Under the pieces are notes generated by a model, which saw nothing but the letters and a program-made list of their open reading frames with translations, made no database searches and had not been told where the DNA came from. Below, piece by piece: positions 16,756-28,406 of a stretch of 64,000 nucleotides of DNA. The translations under genes and the position numbers were made by a program. This DNA is from Micromonospora rosaria. Lineage in GTDB: Bacteria; Actinomycetota; Actinomycetes; Mycobacteriales; Micromonosporaceae. The stretch covers positions 45,918 to 109,917 of the forward strand of contig NZ_LRQV01000005.1 of assembly GCF_001567585.1 (NCBI RefSeq), given 5' to 3'. Within the stretch, counting starts at the first letter, position 1, and each line of letters begins with the position of its first letter.

Positions 16756-17142
16756 TCACTCGGTCACCGTGCCGAGCAGCGAGCCGTCCGGGGCGGCCAC
16801 GTGGATCGGGGCGTCGGTGGCGAGGTCACGGACCGCCGCGTGCCCGGCGCCGTCCAGGGTCGAGGCCTCGGTCACCACCACCGCCGCCTCCAGCCGGGTC
16901 GCACCGGCGGCGACCGCCGAGGCGACGGCGAGCTGGAGGGCGGTGACGGTCAACGAGGGCAGCGAGACGCTCGCCGCCGCGTACGTCCGGCCGTCCTGGT
17001 CCCGGACCGCCGCGCCCTCGACCGCGCCGACCCGGCCCCGCGCACCCCGGGCCAGCACGACCAGCTTGGCGTCCTCGGCGCCCAGTTCGGCCGCTTCGGA
17101 CGGGGTGGGTCGGCTGGTGGGTACGGCGGAAGACTCAGGCAT
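16756..17142 (-). CDS. Cytidine deaminase-like protein without zinc ligands
   Basis: 128 residues. Position and pattern (VEGAAVRDQDGRTYAAASV ... ALQLAVASAVAAGA ... AAVVVTEA) correspond to the small protein annotated as cytidine deaminase between CNNM and era in actinobacteria. It contains no cysteine at all and lacks the HAE and PCxxC motifs, so it cannot bind catalytic zinc in the usual way and is probably not a deaminase. ATG at 17142 overlaps the CNNM gene by 8 bp; GGAG lies upstream. A structural or regulatory role linked to its ribosome-biogenesis neighbours is possible but unproven. Confidence 0.75.
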   Translation of the reverse strand: MPESSAVPTSRPTPSEAAELGAEDAKLVVLARGARGRVGAVEGAAVRDQDGRTYAAASVSLPSLTVTALQLAVASAVAAGATRLEAAVVVTEASTLDGAGHAAVRDLATDAPIHVAAPDGSLLGTVTE

Positions 17143-18529
17143 CAGCGGGTTGCCTCTCCTCGGATCGGTTCTCGTTGTCCCGGGGCTCGGCCTGCGCGCC
17201 CTGCCCCGACTCGTCCTGCGTACCGGTCGACGCGACCCGGCTGACCAGCAGGGTGTCGATCCGGTTCCGCCGGCCCGTGGTGCCCTCGGCGACCAGCCGG
17301 AGCCCGGCCACCTCGGCCTCGGCGCCGGGGATCGGAACCCGGCCCAGGGCCTGGGCCAGCAGGCCACCCACCGTCTCCACCTCGTCGGTGGGCAGGTCGG
17401 TGTCGAACAGCTCGCCGAGATCCTCGACCGGGAGCCGGGCGGTGACCCGGACCGACCCGTCGTCGAGGTGCTCGACCGGCGGACGTTCGACATCGTACTC
17501 GTCGGTGATCTCCCCGACGATCTCCTCCAGGATGTCCTCGATGGTGACCAGGCCACCGGTGCCGCCGTACTCGTCGACGACGATCACCAGGTGGTTGCGG
17601 GCGGCCTGCATCTCCGACAGCAGGTCGTCGACCGGCTTGGACTCCGGCACGAAGGTCGCCGGGCGCATCAGCTCGGAGACCCGGCAGCGCAGGTCCTCGG
17701 GGGCGCCACCCTGGGTGCGCCGGACCAGGTCCTTGAGGTAGAGCACGCCGAGCACGTCGTCCACGTTCTCGCCGATCACCGGGATCCGGGAGAAGCCGGA
17801 GCGCAGGAAGAGCGCCAGCGCCTGGGAGAGGGTCTTGCCCTGCTCGATCCAGACCATCTCGGTGCGCGGCACCATCACCTCGCGGGCGATCGTGTCGCCG
17901 AGCGCGAAGACCGACTGGATCATCTGCCGCTCGCCGTGCTCGACCACCCCGCGCTGCTCGGCCAGGTCGACCATCTCCCGCAGTTCGAGCTGGGTGGCGA
18001 ACGGCCCCTCGCGGAAGCCGCGCCCCGGGGTCACCGCGTTGCCGATCAGGATCAGCAGCGACGCGAGCGGGTTCAGCACCCGCCCCAGCCAGCGGACCAG
18101 CGGCGCCGCCGCGCGACCCACCGGGTACGCGTGCTGCCGGCCGAGGGTACGCGGGCCGACGCCCACCACCACGAAGCTGACCACGGTCATCGCCCCGGCG
18201 GTGATCAGCGCCGCCCGCCAGCCGGCCCCGAAGGTGTCCACCGCGACCAGCGCCACCAGCGTGGTCGCGGTCAGCTCGGCGAGCAGCCGGAGCAGGAGCA
18301 GCAGGTTGAGGTGCCGGACCACGTCACCGGCGACCACCTGGAGGGTCCGCGCGCCGCGCGCCCCGTCGCGGGCCAGCTCGGCGGCGCGGGCCGGGGAGAC
18401 CGCGGTCAGCGCCGCCTCGGTCATCGCGATCAGGCCGGCGAGCACCACCAGACCCGCCGCGAAGAAGATCAGTTGCAGGTCGGGCAGGCCGGCGGCGGTC
18501 GCTGCCGCGAGTGTCGGGGTGTCCATCAC
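17135..18529 (-). CDS. CNNM/CorC family transporter (hemolysin family protein)
   Basis: 464 residues. N-terminal DUF21 membrane domain with three or four helices, then paired CBS domains (around 210-330; [11 protein letters not shown] and [20 protein letters not shown]) and a C-terminal CorC_HlyC domain. Family members export or regulate Mg2+/Co2+; the name hemolysin is historical. GTG at 18529 overlaps the ybeY stop within GTGATG, with an ATG alternative three bases on. Part of the phoH-era operon. Confidence 0.9.
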   Translation of the reverse strand: MMDTPTLAAATAAGLPDLQLIFFAAGLVVLAGLIAMTEAALTAVSPARAAELARDGARGARTLQVVAGDVVRHLNLLLLLRLLAELTATTLVALVAVDTFGAGWRAALITAGAMTVVSFVVVGVGPRTLGRQHAYPVGRAAAPLVRWLGRVLNPLASLLILIGNAVTPGRGFREGPFATQLELREMVDLAEQRGVVEHGERQMIQSVFALGDTIAREVMVPRTEMVWIEQGKTLSQALALFLRSGFSRIPVIGENVDDVLGVLYLKDLVRRTQGGAPEDLRCRVSELMRPATFVPESKPVDDLLSEMQAARNHLVIVVDEYGGTGGLVTIEDILEEIVGEITDEYDVERPPVEHLDDGSVRVTARLPVEDLGELFDTDLPTDEVETVGGLLAQALGRVPIPGAEAEVAGLRLVAEGTTGRRNRIDTLLVSRVASTGTQDESGQGAQAEPRDNENRSEERQPADA

Positions 18530-18999
18530 CGGGACCGGGTCGACCGCCAGCTCGACAGCAGCCGGGCCTGGAGGGCGAACATCTCCCGCTCCTCCTCCGG
18601 CTCGGCGTGGTCGTAGCCGAGCAGGTGCAACACCCCGTGCACGGTGAGCAGGTGCAGCTCGTCGGCGGGGGTGTGGCCGGCGGTCGCCGCCTGCTTGGCC
18701 GCCACCTCCGGGCAGAGCACGATGTCACCGAGCAGCGCCGGCTCGCCGCCGGGGCCGTTGGCCTCCCCTGGGCCGTGGTCGACGCTCCCCTCGTCCATCG
18801 GGAAGGCCAGCACGTCGGTCGGCCCGTCGCCGCCCATCCAGCGGTGGTTCAGCTCGGACATGTACTCGATGTCGATCAACAGCACGGAGAGCTCGGCGAG
18901 GGGGTTGACCCCCATCTCGTCGAGGGCGTGCCGGGCGACGGCGAGGACGGCGTCGGTGTCGACCTCGGCGCCGGACTCGTTCGCGATCTCGATGGACAA
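18526..18999 (-). CDS. ybeY: Endoribonuclease YbeY (rRNA maturation)
   Basis: 157 residues. Single-strand endoribonuclease needed for 16S rRNA 3' end processing and ribosome quality control. The zinc site [11 protein letters not shown] is intact, and VLAFPMDEG is the conserved preceding segment. It lies between phoH and the CNNM gene and overlaps the latter's start. Confidence 0.95.
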   Translation of the reverse strand: MSIEIANESGAEVDTDAVLAVARHALDEMGVNPLAELSVLLIDIEYMSELNHRWMGGDGPTDVLAFPMDEGSVDHGPGEANGPGGEPALLGDIVLCPEVAAKQAATAGHTPADELHLLTVHGVLHLLGYDHAEPEEEREMFALQARLLSSWRSTRSR

Positions 19000-19075
19000 C
19001 TGTTTCCCCTGCTCTGGTGGCTACTGTGGCGCCGCCTCGGGCGGCGGCCGGGCGGCCCGCCCGGGCGGCGGACCG

Positions 19076-21232
<2,157 letters not shown>

Positions 21233-21380
21233 CTGCTCTCGATCTCTGCGCCAGCCCTGCTGACGCGCGGCGTACGAACGTTGCTTCCATGGTATCGGGT
21301 CCGCCGGGGCCGCACCTCGCCCATTTCGGCCGGGTGCGGCCCCGGCCGGGACCCGCCGCCCCCGGCGGCCCTACCGGGGG

Positions 21381-21436
21381 GTGAGAAGGTGCCCCTTCTC
21401 GACCGTGGAGGTTAAGAAGGGACCCCTCCTTACCCC
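21381..21436 (-). terminator. GGGCCC-family repeat copy 1 (divergent), after the serine hydrolase gene
   Basis: Read on the minus strand it starts a few bases after the serine hydrolase stop: GGTAAGGAGGGGTCCC, TTCTTAAC, ..., CGGTCGAGAAGGGGCACC. It matches the six-copy family of the window but with several changes. Likely a terminator for the 21442-22818 gene, separating it from phoH. Confidence 0.6.
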
Positions 21437-21441
21437 GGGGT

Positions 21442-22818
21442 TCAGCCGCCGGCGCGGAAGTCGTAGCGGTCGAAGGCCTCCTGCGCACGGGTGAAGCGGT
21501 ACGTGGCCCAGTGCATCCGGACCACCGCGCCCCGCTCGTCCCGGGTCAGCCGGAGCAGCTCCCCGACCTCCCGACCGGAGACCGTCCGGAACACGTCCGG
21601 GCGCTGCGGCACCGGCGCGAAGACGGCCGGCGGCTTCCCGGCCGGGTCGTCCACGCCCCGGGCCCGCAGGGTGCCGTCGTGCCAGGAGAAGACGTACTCG
21701 AAGCCCTCCCCCCACCAGCGGCCGAGCAGGCCGCGCAGGTGCGGTGGCGCGGGCGGGCCGGGTCGCCACGGCTCGACGTCGGCCGGGTCGTCCTCGACCG
21801 CGGCGGCGAGCAGCCGGTGCGGCAGGTCCAGCAGCTCGGCGGCGGTACCGGAGGAGCCCAGCACCGCGCACCCCATGGCGGCCGGGGTGCCGTCGCCGCC
21901 CCGGCGGCCGTACACCCCGGCCAGGAAGCCGGGCATCGCCCCGTCGTGCCCGACGTGCACCACCCGGTCCGGCTGCGGCACCAGGAGCAGCCCGAGCCCG
22001 AACCCCGCCGTCCAGTGGGCCTCGTCGGTGGTGGTCACCGGCCAGCGCATCTCGTCGAGGGTGGCCGGGGCCAGCACCGCGCCCGTCGGGTCGACCGTGG
22101 CCGGGTCGGCGAGGAACGCCGCCCAGCGGGCCATGTCGGCGGCGGTGCTCCACAGCTGCGCGGCCGGGGCGAGCGCACCGAGGTCGGTCGGGGGCTCCGG
22201 GTGCGCCTCGTCGGAGTACGCGTCGACCAGGTACCCGGTGGCCGCCGTCGGTCCCGGCTGCGGGCCGGTGGCGGTCAAGCCGAGCGGGGTCAGCACCCGC
22301 TCCGCGAGCACCTCGTCCCAGGTGCCGCCGCGCAGCCGGGCCACCAGCTCACCGAGGACGGCCAACCCCAGGTTCGAGTAGTGGAACCGGCGGGCCGGGG
22401 GCAGCACCCGCTCGGCGCGGGCCAGGTCGGCGACGAGCCCCGCGACGTCCGGCGTCCGCAGCGTGTCCCAGACGTCGCCGAACGGCTCGCGTTGCAGGCC
22501 GGCGGTGTGCGACAGCAGCCGGCGGACGGTCGCCCCGCCGTGCGCGGGCAGGTCCAGGTGGCGGCCCACCGGGTCGTCGAGGTCGAGCAGGCCGTCGTCG
22601 CGGCACTGGAGCACCAGGACGGCGGTGAGGGTCTTGGTCACCGAGCCGATCCGGAACCGGGTCGCCGGGCCGAGCTCGGCTCCGTTGCCCGGGTCGCCGA
22701 CGGTGCAGCTCCACGCCGGGCGGTCCGCCCGGTGCAGCGCCGCCGCCACCGCGGGCACCCGGGCCCGCGCCTGCACCTGCCGGACCAGCCGCGCCAGGCG
22801 GTCGTTCGACGCCGTCAC
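21442..22818 (-). CDS. Serine hydrolase, class C beta-lactamase-like
   Basis: 458 residues. Penicillin-binding-protein fold: SVTK (Ser-x-x-Lys nucleophile, about residue 58), YSN (about 146) and a HDG segment (VGHDGAMPG) replacing KTG. These suggest a peptidase or esterase of the beta-lactamase superfamily. An additional C-terminal domain of about 110 residues resembles the lipocalin-like tail of such enzymes. No signal peptide is evident, so it may be cytoplasmic. It lies 17 bp after the HIT gene, probably co-transcribed. Substrate unknown. Confidence 0.85.
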   Translation of the reverse strand: MTASNDRLARLVRQVQARARVPAVAAALHRADRPAWSCTVGDPGNGAELGPATRFRIGSVTKTLTAVLVLQCRDDGLLDLDDPVGRHLDLPAHGGATVRRLLSHTAGLQREPFGDVWDTLRTPDVAGLVADLARAERVLPPARRFHYSNLGLAVLGELVARLRGGTWDEVLAERVLTPLGLTATGPQPGPTAATGYLVDAYSDEAHPEPPTDLGALAPAAQLWSTAADMARWAAFLADPATVDPTGAVLAPATLDEMRWPVTTTDEAHWTAGFGLGLLLVPQPDRVVHVGHDGAMPGFLAGVYGRRGGDGTPAAMGCAVLGSSGTAAELLDLPHRLLAAAVEDDPADVEPWRPGPPAPPHLRGLLGRWWGEGFEYVFSWHDGTLRARGVDDPAGKPPAVFAPVPQRPDVFRTVSGREVGELLRLTRDERGAVVRMHWATYRFTRAQEAFDRYDFRAGG

Positions 22819-22835
22819 CGTGCGTACCCCGCCGC

Positions 22836-23186
22836 TCAGCGGGCCAGCATCGGGCCGAGCGGGGCGCCGCCGAGCAGGTGCGCGTGGACGTGGAAGACCT
22901 CCTGGCCGCCGTACGCCCCGGTGTTGAACATCAGCCGGAAGCCGTCGCCGAGCAGCCCCTCCTCCTCGGCCACCGTGGCGGCCGTGGCCAGCACCTCGCC
23001 GGCCAGCGCCGGGTCACCCTGGCCGAGCGTCGCCACGTCGGCGTAGTGCTCCTTCGGGATGACCAGCACGTGCACCGGCGCCTTGGGCGTGATGTCGCGG
23101 AAGGCCAGGGTCTTGTCGGTCTCCCGGACGATGGTGGCGGGGATCTCGCCGGCCACGATCCGGCAGAACAGGCAGTCGCTCTCCAT
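22836..23186 (-). CDS. HIT family nucleotide hydrolase
   Basis: 116 residues. Histidine triad HVHAHLLGG at the C-terminus and CLFCRIVAGEIP at the N-terminus identify an HinT-like protein, which hydrolyses purine nucleoside phosphoramidates such as AMP-lysine. In many actinobacteria a HIT gene sits between rsmE and phoH; here a serine hydrolase, SDR and PPK2 have been added around it. Start ATG at 23186. Confidence 0.92.
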   Translation of the reverse strand: MESDCLFCRIVAGEIPATIVRETDKTLAFRDITPKAPVHVLVIPKEHYADVATLGQGDPALAGEVLATAATVAEEEGLLGDGFRLMFNTGAYGGQEVFHVHAHLLGGAPLGPMLAR

Positions 23187-23289
23187 CCGGGCATGCTAAG
23201 CGGTCCGCCCGGCCCGCCGTACGCCTCCCGGAGGTCGCCACCACGGGGGCGGTCCGACCTGGTCGTGGACGCGCCGGCATGATGTCGGC

Positions 23290-24051
23290 GTGACTTCACG
23301 AGCGGTACTGGTGACGGGGGCGTCGCGCGGCATCGGCCGGGCGGTGGCCGAGGCGTTCGCGGCCGGCGGCGACCGGGTGGCGGTGCACCACCGCGACTCG
23401 GCCGACCTCGCCGAACGGCTCCGCGCCGAACTGCCCGGCGACGGGCACGTGGTGGTGCAGGCCGACCTGGCCGACCCGGACGCGGTCCGGGCGATGGTGG
23501 ACCGGGCGGCCGACCTGCTCGGTGGGCTCGACGTCCTGGTCAACAACGCCGGGGTGTTCGGCCCGGCCGACCCGCCGCACCCGGTCTTCGAGACCGGCTA
23601 CGACCAGTGGCGGCAGCGGTGGCGCGAGATCGTCGACACCAACCTGCTCGGCGCGGCCAATGCGGCCTGGTGCGCCGCCCAGCACATGCGCGACCGGGGC
23701 GGGCGGATCGTCAACGTCTCCTCCCGGGGCGCCTTCCGGGGCGAGCCGGCCAACCCGGCGTACGGGGCGAGCAAGGCGGGGCTGAACAGCATGGGCCAGT
23801 CCCTGGCGGTGGCGCTGGCCCCGTACGGGATCGCGGTGGCCACCGTCGCGCCCGGGTTCGTGGCGACCGACATGACCAACGAGCACCTGAAGGCGCCGCG
23901 CGGCGCGGCGGTCCGGGCGCAGAGCCCGTTCAACCGGGTGGCCGAGCCGACCGAGATCGCCGCCGCCGTGCACTGGCTGGCCTCGCCGGAGGCGGAGTGG
24001 GCCTCCGGCACCATCGTCGACCTCAACGGCGCCTCCTACCTCCGCTCCTGA
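23290..24051 (+). CDS. SDR family oxidoreductase
   Basis: 253 residues. Rossmann motif TGASRGIGRA (about 10-19), NNAG (about 90), the catalytic Ser-Ser in VNVSSRGAF and YGASKAG with Tyr and Lys, so a complete classical short-chain dehydrogenase, similar to FabG-type enzymes. HRDS after beta 2 suggests NADP preference. GTG start at 23290. Divergent from the HIT gene and followed by a GGGCCC repeat. Substrate unknown. Confidence 0.88.
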   Translation: MTSRAVLVTGASRGIGRAVAEAFAAGGDRVAVHHRDSADLAERLRAELPGDGHVVVQADLADPDAVRAMVDRAADLLGGLDVLVNNAGVFGPADPPHPVFETGYDQWRQRWREIVDTNLLGAANAAWCAAQHMRDRGGRIVNVSSRGAFRGEPANPAYGASKAGLNSMGQSLAVALAPYGIAVATVAPGFVATDMTNEHLKAPRGAAVRAQSPFNRVAEPTEIAAAVHWLASPEAEWASGTIVDLNGASYLRS

Positions 24052-24054
24052 GGT

Positions 24055-24112
24055 GCAAGGAAGGGCCCCCTGTTAACGCTTCCGGTAGAGGAAGGGCCCC
24101 TTCTTAACACCT
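24055..24112 (+). terminator. GGGCCC-family repeat copy 2, after the SDR gene
   Basis: Begins 4 bases after the SDR stop: CAAGGAAGGGCCCCCTGTT, AACGCTTCCGGTAGAG, GAAGGGCCCCTTCTTAAC. The GGGCCC segments of the two halves can pair and form a GC-rich hairpin; predicted terminator. Confidence 0.7.
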
Positions 24113-24195
24113 GTGAGCCGAAGGCGGGGCGAGCTGCCGGGGAGGTCACGTCGGGCAGGGTGGTTCGACGTCCCGGCGGGGTAAGAAGGACCGAC

Positions 24196-25107
24196 ATGGC
24201 CGACACCCCGCTGCTGGACCTCACCGACGACTACCGGGTGGCCGACGGCCACGACGACGACCCCGTCCTGCTCCGCCCCGACGGCAGCCCGGTGGACACC
24301 TGGCGCGAGGACTACCCGTACGACCACCGGATGGAGCGCGACGATTACGACCGGCAGAAGCGGCTGCTCCAGATCGAACTGCTCAAACTCCAGGACTGGA
24401 TCAAGGATTCCGGCGAGCGGCTGGTGATCATGTTCGAGGGCCGGGACGCGGCCGGCAAGGGCGGCACGATCAAGCGCTTCATGGAACACCTGAACCCGCG
24501 CGGGGCGAAGGTGGTGGCATTGACGAAGCCGAACGAGCGGGAGTCCACCCAGTGGTACTTCCAGCGGTGGATCAACCACCTGCCGGCGGCCGGGGAGATC
24601 GTGCTCTTCGACCGGTCCTGGTACAACCGGGCCGGGGTCGAGCGGGTGATGGGGTTCTGCACCCGCAAGGAGTACCTGGAGTTCCTCCGCCAGGCCCCGG
24701 AGCTGGAACGGATGCTGACCCGCTCGGGGATCCGGCTGGTCAAGTTCTGGTTCTCGGTGTCGCGCAACGAGCAGCGCACCCGGTTCGCCGTCCGACAGGT
24801 CGACCCGGTACGGCAGTGGAAGCTGTCGCCGATGGACATCGCCTCACTCGACAAGTGGGACGAGTACACCGAGGCCAAGGAAGCGATGTTCTTCTACACC
24901 GACACGGCGGACGCGCCGTGGACCGTGGTGAAGAGCAACGACAAGAAGCGCGCCCGGCTGGAGGCCATGCGCCACGTGCTCAACCGCTTCGGGTACGCCG
25001 ACGCCGACCGCGAGGTGGTCGGGACGCCGGACCCGCTGATCGTCGGGCCGGCCGGGCTGGACCTGCGCCCCGACGACCAGCCGGTGCACATCTTCCCCCG
25101 GCTGTGA
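24196..25107 (+). CDS. ppk2: Polyphosphate kinase 2
   Basis: 303 residues, one PPK2 domain. Walker A FEGRDAAGKGGTI, Walker B LFDRSWYNRAGVE and the lid region around RFAVRQVDPVRQWK are complete. Class I PPK2 enzymes use polyphosphate to phosphorylate nucleoside diphosphates (GDP or ADP). ATG at 24196 with AAGAAGGA upstream. Flanked on both sides by GGGCCC repeats, it forms a separate transcription unit in the gap between rsmE and HIT of the conserved cluster. Confidence 0.93.
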   Translation: MADTPLLDLTDDYRVADGHDDDPVLLRPDGSPVDTWREDYPYDHRMERDDYDRQKRLLQIELLKLQDWIKDSGERLVIMFEGRDAAGKGGTIKRFMEHLNPRGAKVVALTKPNERESTQWYFQRWINHLPAAGEIVLFDRSWYNRAGVERVMGFCTRKEYLEFLRQAPELERMLTRSGIRLVKFWFSVSRNEQRTRFAVRQVDPVRQWKLSPMDIASLDKWDEYTEAKEAMFFYTDTADAPWTVVKSNDKKRARLEAMRHVLNRFGYADADREVVGTPDPLIVGPAGLDLRPDDQPVHIFPRL

Positions 25108-25124
25108 GCGAGCCGGCGGACAGT

Positions 25125-25180
25125 GGTTAAGAAGGGGCCCCTGCTCTACCGAATGCGTTAACAGGGGGCCCTTCCTTACC
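25125..25180. terminator. GGGCCC-family repeat copy 3, between convergent ppk2 and rsmE
   Basis: On the minus strand it reads TAAGGAAGGGCCCCCTGTT, AACGCATTCGGTAGAG, CAGGGGCCCCTTCTTAAC. Its first TAA (25176-25178) is the stop codon of rsmE, so the repeat begins inside the gene end. The symmetric GGGCCCC/GGGGCCC halves could terminate both genes. Confidence 0.7.
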
Positions 25181-25910
25181 AGCGGGCGAGGCGGGTGGCG
25201 AGGACGGCGAGCGCGGCCACCCCGGCGGTGGAGGTACGCAGCACCGTCGGGCCGAGCCGGACCGGGCGGGCACCCGCCTGCGCGAAGGTCGCCACCTCCG
25301 CCTCGCTGACCCCGCCCTCCGGGCCGACCACCAGGACGATCTCCCCGGCCGTCGGCAGCTCGACGGTGCTCAGCCGCTCCCGCGCCCCCTCGTGCAGCAC
25401 GAACGCGGCGGCGGCCCCGGCGAGCCGGCGGGCCACGGTCGGGGTCGACTCGTCCGGCGCGCCGGCCACCACCGGCAGCCACGCCCGGCGGGCCTGCTTG
25501 GCCGCCTCCCGGGCGGTGGCCGTCCACTTCTGCCGGGCCCGTACGCCCCGGTCACCGCGCCACTGCACGACCGAGCGGGACGCCGCCCAGGGCACGATCT
25601 CGTCCACCCCGACCTCGGTCATCGCCTGCACGGCCAGTTCGCCCCGGTCGCCCTTGGCGATGCCCTGCACCACCACCAGCCGGGGGACGGACGCGTCCAC
25701 GTATCCCCGGGAGGTGACCTCGATCTCCAGGCTGCCCCGGCCGACGGCGGTGACCACGGCGGCGGCGGTGCCGCCCCGGCCGTCGGCGAGGAGCAGCTCC
25801 TCGCCGACCCGCAGGCGCTGCACGGTGGCCGCGTGGTGGCCCTCCGGGCCGTCGAGGGTGAGCTGGTCCCCGGTCGGCAGCGACTCGACCAGGAACAGCG
25901 GCGCCGACAC
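25176..25910 (-). CDS. rsmE: 16S rRNA (uracil(1498)-N(3))-methyltransferase
   Basis: 244 residues. Methylates U1498 of 16S rRNA using S-adenosylmethionine. A PUA-like N-terminal region (DGPEGHHAATVQRLRVGE) is followed by a SPOUT fold with VVQGIAKGDR, the trefoil-knot segments VGPEGGVSEAEV and RLGPTVLRTSTAG. GTG start at 25910 lies 1 base after the dnaJ stop, so it belongs to the hrcA-dnaJ-rsmE operon. Confidence 0.95.
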   Translation of the reverse strand: MSAPLFLVESLPTGDQLTLDGPEGHHAATVQRLRVGEELLLADGRGGTAAAVVTAVGRGSLEIEVTSRGYVDASVPRLVVVQGIAKGDRGELAVQAMTEVGVDEIVPWAASRSVVQWRGDRGVRARQKWTATAREAAKQARRAWLPVVAGAPDESTPTVARRLAGAAAAFVLHEGARERLSTVELPTAGEIVLVVGPEGGVSEAEVATFAQAGARPVRLGPTVLRTSTAGVAALAVLATRLARW

Positions 25911-25911
25911 C

Positions 25912-27051
25912 TCAGGCGTGCCCGTTGAAGGCGTCCCGCATCCGGGAGAAGAAGCCGCCCTGCTTGCTCAGCTCGGCGACCTCCTCGCCCCGGGTCTTGG
26001 CGAAGTCGCGCAGCATCCGCTCCTGGTCGGCGTCGAGCTTGGTCGGGGTCCGCACGTCCAGGTGGACGTAGAGGTCACCCCGGCCGGTGCCGCGCAGGTG
26101 CGGTACGCCCCGGGCGCGCAGCCGCAGCGTGCTGCCCGGCTGGGTGCCGGGCTTGACGTCGACGGACTCCTCGCTGTCCAGCGTCTTGATGGTCAGCCGG
26201 GTGCCCAGCGCGGCGGCGGTCATCGGCACGGTGACCCGGCAGTGCAGGTCGTCGCCCTTGCGGGAGTAGACGTCGTGCGGGCGCTCGTGGATCTCCACGT
26301 ACAGGTCGCCGGGGGTGCCCCCACCGGGGCCCACCTCGCCCTGCTGGGCCAGCCGGATCCGCATCCCGTCCTCCACCCCGGCGGGGATCTTGACGGTCAG
26401 CGAGCGGCGGGTCCGGACCCGGCCGTCACCGGCACAGGTCGCGCAGGGGTGCGGGATCGTGGTGCCGTACCCCTGGCAGACGGTGCAGGGCCGAGCGGAG
26501 ACCACCTGGCCGAGGAAGGTGCGCTGCACCGACTGCACCTCGCCCCGACCCTGGCACGCCTCGCAGGTGGCCAGGTGGGTGCCGGCGGCGGTGCCCGCAC
26601 CGGAACAGGTGGTGCAGAGCACGGCGGTGTCGACGGTGATCGGCGCCTCCACCCCGAACGCCGTCTCGTTCAGGTCCAGCTCCAGCCGCAGGATCGCGTC
26701 GGCCCCGGGGCGGGTCCGTGGACGGGGGCCCCGGGTGGCACCGGCGGCACCACCGAAGAACGCGTCCATGATGTCCTGGAAGCCGGCGAACGGCCCGGCT
26801 CCCGGCCCGCCCGGACCGGCCGCCCCACCACCGGGGGCCAGCGGGTCCCCGCCCAGGTCGACGATCTGCCGTTTCCGGTCGTCCGAGAGGACCTCGTACG
26901 CGGCGTTGATGTCCTTGAACTTCTCCTGGGCCTCCGGGTCCGGATTCACGTCCGGATGGAACTGCCGCGCCAGCTTGCGGTAGGCGCGCTTGATCTCGTC
27001 ATCGGAGGCTTCCCGGCTCACGCCGAGAATGCCATAGTAGTCCCTGGCCAC
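25912..27051 (-). CDS. dnaJ: Chaperone DnaJ
   Basis: About 379 residues. J domain [15 protein letters not shown] with HPD (QFHPDVNP), a glycine-rich linker ([16 protein letters not shown]), a four-repeat zinc domain ([32 protein letters not shown]) and the C-terminal substrate-binding domain. It stimulates DnaK ATPase activity. The GTG at 27051 gives the usual N-terminus; an ATG at 27069 would add six residues. Together with hrcA it resembles the second actinobacterial dnaJ (dnaJ2), controlled by HrcA. Confidence 0.95.
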   Translation of the reverse strand: MARDYYGILGVSREASDDEIKRAYRKLARQFHPDVNPDPEAQEKFKDINAAYEVLSDDRKRQIVDLGGDPLAPGGGAAGPGGPGAGPFAGFQDIMDAFFGGAAGATRGPRPRTRPGADAILRLELDLNETAFGVEAPITVDTAVLCTTCSGAGTAAGTHLATCEACQGRGEVQSVQRTFLGQVVSARPCTVCQGYGTTIPHPCATCAGDGRVRTRRSLTVKIPAGVEDGMRIRLAQQGEVGPGGGTPGDLYVEIHERPHDVYSRKGDDLHCRVTVPMTAAALGTRLTIKTLDSEESVDVKPGTQPGSTLRLRARGVPHLRGTGRGDLYVHLDVRTPTKLDADQERMLRDFAKTRGEEVAELSKQGGFFSRMRDAFNGHA

Positions 27052-27106
27052 TGCGTCCCGTGTCCTCATGTTCGTCTCGCTCTGCGCCGGTCGTCGGCCC
27101 GACTGA

Positions 27107-28129
27107 TCAGTTCTGGGCCAGCAGCTCGCCCACGTAGCGTGCCACGGCTCGCACCGTGGCGATGGTGCCGGGGTAGTCCATCCGGGTCGGCCCCAGCACA
27201 CCCAGGCCACCCACGATGGTGGCACCCGGGCCGTAGCCGGTGCTGACCACCGACGCGGCCCGGAGGTTGTCGATCTCGTTCTCGTCGCCGATCAGCACCC
27301 GGGTCGTGCTCGGCTCGGCCTCGCCGATCAGCTTGAGCAGGACGACCTCCTCCTCCAGCGCCTCCAGGATCGGCCGCAGCGAACCCTGGAAGTCGAGCAG
27401 GCCGCCCCGGGTCAGGTTGGCGGTGCCGGCCAACGCGATCCGCTCCTCGTGCCGCTCGACAAGCGTCTCCAGCAGCACGGTGGAGAGCGTGGTCATGGCC
27501 GGCCGCACCTGCGCCGGGGCCTCCTCGACCAGCGCCTGCACCAGCGGCGGGGTCTCCGACAGCCGGGTACCGACCAACTTCTCGTTCATCAGCCGACGCA
27601 GGTCGGTGACGTCGTCGGCGCAGATCGGGGCGGGCAGCTCGACCAGCCGCTGCTCGACCCGACCGGTGTCGGCGATCATGACCAGCATCAGCCGGGTGGT
27701 GGAGATCGGCACCAGCTCCAGGTGGCGGACCGAGGACCGGGCCAGGCTGGGGTACTGCACCACGGCCACCTGCCGGGTGAGCTGGGCCAGCAGCCGGACC
27801 GTGCGGTGCACCACGTCGTCGAGGTCGACCGCCCCCACCAGGAACCGCTCGATGGCCCGGCGCTCGGCCGGGCTGAGCGGCTTCACCCGGGACAGCCGGT
27901 CGACGAAGAGGCGGTAGCCCCGGTCGGTGGGCACCCGGCCGGCGCTGGTGTGCGGCTGCCGGATGTAGCCCTCCTCCTCCAGCACCGCCATGTCGTTGCG
28001 GACCGTCGCCGGGGAGACCCCGAGCTGGTGCCGCTCGACCAACGCCTTGCTGCCGACCGGCTCCTGGGTGGCGACGTAGTCCTCGACGATCGCGCGCAGC
28101 ACGGCGAGTTTGCGGTCGTCGAGACCCAT
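27107..28129 (-). CDS. hrcA: Heat-inducible transcription repressor HrcA
   Basis: 340 residues. Represses heat-shock genes by binding CIRCE. N-terminal winged helix ([37 protein letters not shown]), then a GAF-like dimerisation domain ([18 protein letters not shown]) and the C-terminal [12 protein letters not shown] segment. ATG at 28129 with GGAGGTGGGGAG upstream. A CIRCE site lies about 105 bp upstream, indicating autoregulation of the hrcA-dnaJ-rsmE operon. Confidence 0.96.
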   Translation of the reverse strand: MGLDDRKLAVLRAIVEDYVATQEPVGSKALVERHQLGVSPATVRNDMAVLEEEGYIRQPHTSAGRVPTDRGYRLFVDRLSRVKPLSPAERRAIERFLVGAVDLDDVVHRTVRLLAQLTRQVAVVQYPSLARSSVRHLELVPISTTRLMLVMIADTGRVEQRLVELPAPICADDVTDLRRLMNEKLVGTRLSETPPLVQALVEEAPAQVRPAMTTLSTVLLETLVERHEERIALAGTANLTRGGLLDFQGSLRPILEALEEEVVLLKLIGEAEPSTTRVLIGDENEIDNLRAASVVSTGYGPGATIVGGLGVLGPTRMDYPGTIATVRAVARYVGELLAQN

Positions 28130-28232
28130 CTCCCCACCTCCTGTCGCACGTCGGCCACGCCGCGCCCGCCCGTGGGCCGGTGCGGCCGGACCGACCCGCC
28201 CCGGCCGCACCAGCCGGGGTCGAGGCCGCGCC

Positions 28233-28259
28233 CTGGCACTCGACTGTAGCGAGTGCCAG
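28233..28259 (-). promoter_or_regulatory. CIRCE operator of hrcA
   Basis: CTGGCACTC (28233-28241) and GAGTGCCAG (28251-28259) form a perfect 9-bp inverted repeat with a 9-bp spacer, the CIRCE architecture (consensus half TTAGCACTC). The spacer read on the minus strand contains TACAGT, a possible -10 element. HrcA bound here would block transcription of hrcA-dnaJ-rsmE until heat shock. Confidence 0.93.
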
Positions 28260-28406
28260 TCTACGTCGGCTGCCCCCACCGGCGCGATGATCAGTGACGG
28301 ACCACGCGCCCGTCGATGTCTACGCGTGGCGGCGGCCGATCGAGCCGGCCGATCGAGCCGGTGTCACTCTGGTGCCACCTTGCCGGCTGCACCTACCGTG
28401 ACCTCC

